A DNA stretch of 64,000 nt, taken from NCBI RefSeq assembly GCF_000524195.1, contig NW_020170381.1, forward strand, positions 451,650-515,649. The letters are read 5' to 3'. The DNA comes from Echinococcus granulosus. Lineage: Eukaryota; Platyhelminthes; Cestoda; Cyclophyllidea; Taeniidae. Within the stretch, counting starts at the first letter, position 1. The number at the start of each line of letters is the position of its first letter. The position numbers and the translations under genes were made by a program. Below are positions 61,175 to 64,000 of this stretch, one piece after another. A model generated the notes under the pieces. The model was not told the origin of the DNA, made no database searches, and was given only the letters and a program-made list of their open reading frames with translations.

Positions 61175-62422
61175 CTACGCAGGATTCAAACAGTCGAAAT
61201 AAAGTTGACTTTGACCCAAATAATGAGTTCCGAACAGTTAAAGCAATGAAAAAATTGCAGTTGCACCACAAAGTGCTATTTTAAAAAATTTTTGGCATTT
61301 TTTCGTTTATAACACTTTTAATCTCGTTAAAGTGAGATACTTTTGCAATTAACCTAAATTTTAGCTAAAATAAAGAGGCTTATACTGCTATACATTATCT
61401 AAATATGCACGCACAAGTCACTTGTCATTATTAACTGTGCAAAACTGCTTTTGGGTCTTTGAATTTACTAGGTTGTATCGTATGACAGGGCTCGTTTTTC
61501 TCCTTATCCCGGCCCTTCACTACTTTAGATGGTATAACCTGATTTCATTCTCACATGTTTATTGCTTAGAGCATATAAGGATTTGTAAAGGTTTAAGAGG
61601 ATTTGAATAAGGGAATTTCTTCTAGCTTAAGAGATGATGAGTGCTACTCATTGACGAGGTTGAATTCATCTAGTTGCCTCCTCTCTAAAAGGAGTATTTA
61701 AGCAGCATTGGAGTTATGGTATAGACTTTTTGCAGGGCCCCACTTCAAATTTTATATATTTTGTCGGTTAATAGCCCAATTTTTGATGGGAAAATGTAGA
61801 CCTGCTAGAGCCTCCTCCCCAGTATCCTTTTGGCTTTTTGAATAGTTTTCTTTGCGTTTTTTTTCGTCTTCAGCACTGCCATTGGTTACTACTTTGACAT
61901 TTCTTGTAGGAGGCAGTCGCTAATGTTGGCAGTGCGTTGTCTTATTAGCTAGTTTACTTTGCTTCCAGCTAGTTTTTATAGCAAATACATACATATAATT
62001 TTTTAATGCCTTTTCATGCTTTAAAGCCTGATCCTTACGATGGACATCGCCTTTTAATTTTGTTTTTTGTCTAGTGTGGCACCTTTTTGTTGTTTTTTTA
62101 ATATTTGTTTTTTGTATCAAATTACCTTTTTTAGTGGGAAGATCGTAATTTCTTGTCTGATAAAAAATACTTTTTGTTTGAAGCTTCTGATTCATCATGT
62201 TCATTGTATATTTCCCCACCCAGTTAACAGTTTAGTGTGCGTGAGTACAGTCTTTTCGTTGCTTATTCTAGGGTCATATTCCATACTTTGTATTCCACTT
62301 CAACAAGCTTTGCAATATTATTTGTCTGGGTTATTTGCTACCGTTATTTGATCGCTTCGTTGCATAAAGTACAGCTAGACATTATTTGCAGTAATTTGTG
62401 CTATATTTTCACAGTATTCGCA
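61175..62422. other. Divergent intergenic region between the CaMKI-like and OCRE genes
   Basis: About 1.25 kb expected to hold the promoters of both genes. AT-rich with long T runs; no coding exon recognised. A TTTTCACAG acceptor-like site ends at 62414, eight bases before the ATG of the plus-strand gene, suggesting a 5' UTR intron or a trans-splice site. Confidence 0.5.
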
Positions 62423-64000
62423 ATGTCACTGAATCGCCGCCGACCGCCACCTCGGGAACCCAATGACGAGGAAAAGAATGTAATCGTGGCTGTGCGACAC
62501 TGTGCTCGTGAATTGGATGATATGCTTCAGGGTGCGAGACGAAAGGCCCAGGTTGACGCGAAACTATTCGCAGCGAAGACCGCTCCCTCACTTTTTCGAG
62601 CCGTGGAATTCTACACCGATATGTATGCGAAATTGAGGATGAAGTCTCGCATGGCTCTCACACGACTCTTCCAGCGATCTCGCGACCTTGATGAGATGGT
62701 CGATGCTCAGGAGGCCATCGACGAAACAGAAGAGTGTTGGAAAGGCTTCCTGGTTAATCTTGACACTGATATGAAAAGTACTACTTCTCAGCGCCCATTG
62801 TCCTCTTCCGTAAAAGGGGTTGGTGATTATATAGAGCTTCTGGATCCGCGTTTAATCGATTGCAGCAATTTTGAGGAGTGCAGCCTGCATCAAGCCCTTT
62901 CCAGGTTTACAAGTTCGCTTTTAATATTTCATCCGGCTTATTTGCCAGATGTTGCTGTGCGGAGCAGATCTTCGGAAATCTCCAAGGTTGCGGTAGGCTA
63001 CATACTTTTAGTATCACGCTTATGCTATATGGTTCCATGCTTTTTGACCGATAGAGTGTCCCGTGAGTTAGTCTATTCTTACGTTGTTACATTGGTTTTG
63101 ATTGTTATTGTAGAATCCCGAATTAATGTAGAGTTCTCTTATTTTTTGCTCAGCTTATCTAGAATTTTATTTGTGTTTTGCTTTTGAAGCAGTACCTCTA
63201 TGTAACCTGTTTCACTAGTATTGCTCCTACGAAGAATGCTGTTTTTTAAACCATTTAGGCAGATTTTTATCAGTTGAACGTCGGTTTCGTTGTTATAACG
63301 TGGGGTCCTGAGTCTGCGGTGCGAGTGTGGAGCAAGCATTTGCTGAAGCATCTCAAGTGGCCTGTGCTGTGGGATCGTGACAATTTCTTCACTTCTTTCC
63401 TTTCTTTCAAACGAGGTTGTGCATCTGTGAGTTGAATGCGTTCATGCATTTTGTTCGTTATTTTCTTTCGTGTTGGATTCATGCTCTCCCCTTTAGCTAT
63501 GGGCTTCCCAAATGCTTGACTTTTGTGCTTACCAAAGTACCACCTACAAGCGCTCCGTTCAGCCTCTGCCAACCGACATTGATTGGAGCACCTGGAACTG
63601 GGTAGGTGGTGAAGTTGTGATCGCGTCCCCCGCCGTCAGCCGTATGCTTTACAAACGAGAGTTAGACGCGCGCTCACAGCATGCCTCCGAAGAGAAGTCA
63701 GACTTATCCTTTTTGCCAAAACTTCCTGATACGGGATCAAGTTCCCGGATTTGCTTCATTCATCGCGCTGATAACTTAGCTGATATGGCGCCTCCAGGTA
63801 GCATTTACCAGGCTTCCTTGGTCTGCTATGCAATTTCACAAAATAAGAGCGAATCTGAGGTGGTAGAGGAGATTCGCACTCACCGACGCCTGGCCACACC
63901 ACCGGAGTCGGGTCGGCTGCAGTACGAAGATGCGACGGGCCTTTACTACGATCCTGAGACGGAGTTACACTATGACTCGCGTACGGGCTACTTTTATGAT
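62423..64000 (+). CDS. OCRE-domain protein, AGGF1-like or RBM-like, truncated by the window edge
   Basis: Exons 62423..62986 (or 62992), 63274..63426 and 63563..64000 join in phase 0 and run off the window at a codon boundary. The N-terminal exon begins MSLNRRRPPPREPNDEE and encodes a charged, probably helical region of about 188 residues. The third exon ends in aromatic repeats, YEDATGLYYDPETELHYD then SRTGYFYD, the OCRE (octamer repeat) pattern found in AGGF1 and in the splicing factors RBM5 and RBM10. G-patch, FHA or RNA-binding domains that would decide between these lie beyond 64000 if present. Exon 2 is the least certain: only one frame is open, it has a TTTATCAG acceptor and a TCT|GTGAGT donor, but I recognise no domain in it. 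The function is inferred as nuclear, RNA- or chromatin-linked from OCRE alone. Confidence 0.7.

Overview
This is nuclear DNA from an animal. It is AT-rich, its genes are split by GT-AG introns, and several introns are only 30-36 nt long and clustered at the 5' ends of genes. Two genes encode axonemal proteins (DNAI1-like and CFAP251-like), so the organism builds motile cilia or flagella. The micro-introns, the divergent but recognisable metazoan families, and 3' splice acceptors placed just upstream of start codons fit a flatworm, perhaps a cestode. That placement is inference; no rRNA or mitochondrial marker is present to confirm it.

Layout (gene models built by hand from splice sites, reading phase and family similarity):
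560-1560 (-) eIF4E-family cap-binding protein, 3 exons, complete.
~7056-7620 (-) exon of an LHFPL-like membrane protein, rest not found.
10315-19622 (-), possibly starting at 22960, CUX-type CUT-homeobox transcription factor with two CUT repeats and a divergent homeodomain.
28017-29337 (-) Cdc42 GTPase, complete in 4 exons.
31302-32438 (+) F-box protein fused to a UBC (E2) fold whose catalytic cysteine is glycine; 5' exon(s) missing.
33623-38466 (-) axonemal dynein intermediate chain 1, 13 exons, N-terminal exon missing.
39671-48683 (-) CFAP251/WDR66, 18 exons.
53321-61174 (-) CaMKI-type kinase, 9 exons, complete, with alanine at the usual activation-loop threonine position.
62423 to the window end (+) OCRE-domain protein, cut by the edge.

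The stretches between genes hold copies of at least one dispersed repeat (two clear copies at ~1905 and ~30108 in opposite orientation, and two weaker candidates), an imperfect fold-back, GTGC/GCAC-rich alternating tracts and poly(G) runs. DNAI1 and CFAP251 lie head-to-tail and belong to the same structure, the axoneme. The other genes are an ordinary mix of translation, signalling and transcription factors.

The most unusual items are the F-box/pseudo-E2 fusion, the CaMKI lacking its CaMKK target residue, the CUX homeodomain lacking Asn51, and two GC-AG introns. I saw no CRISPR array, tRNA, rRNA or viral genome.
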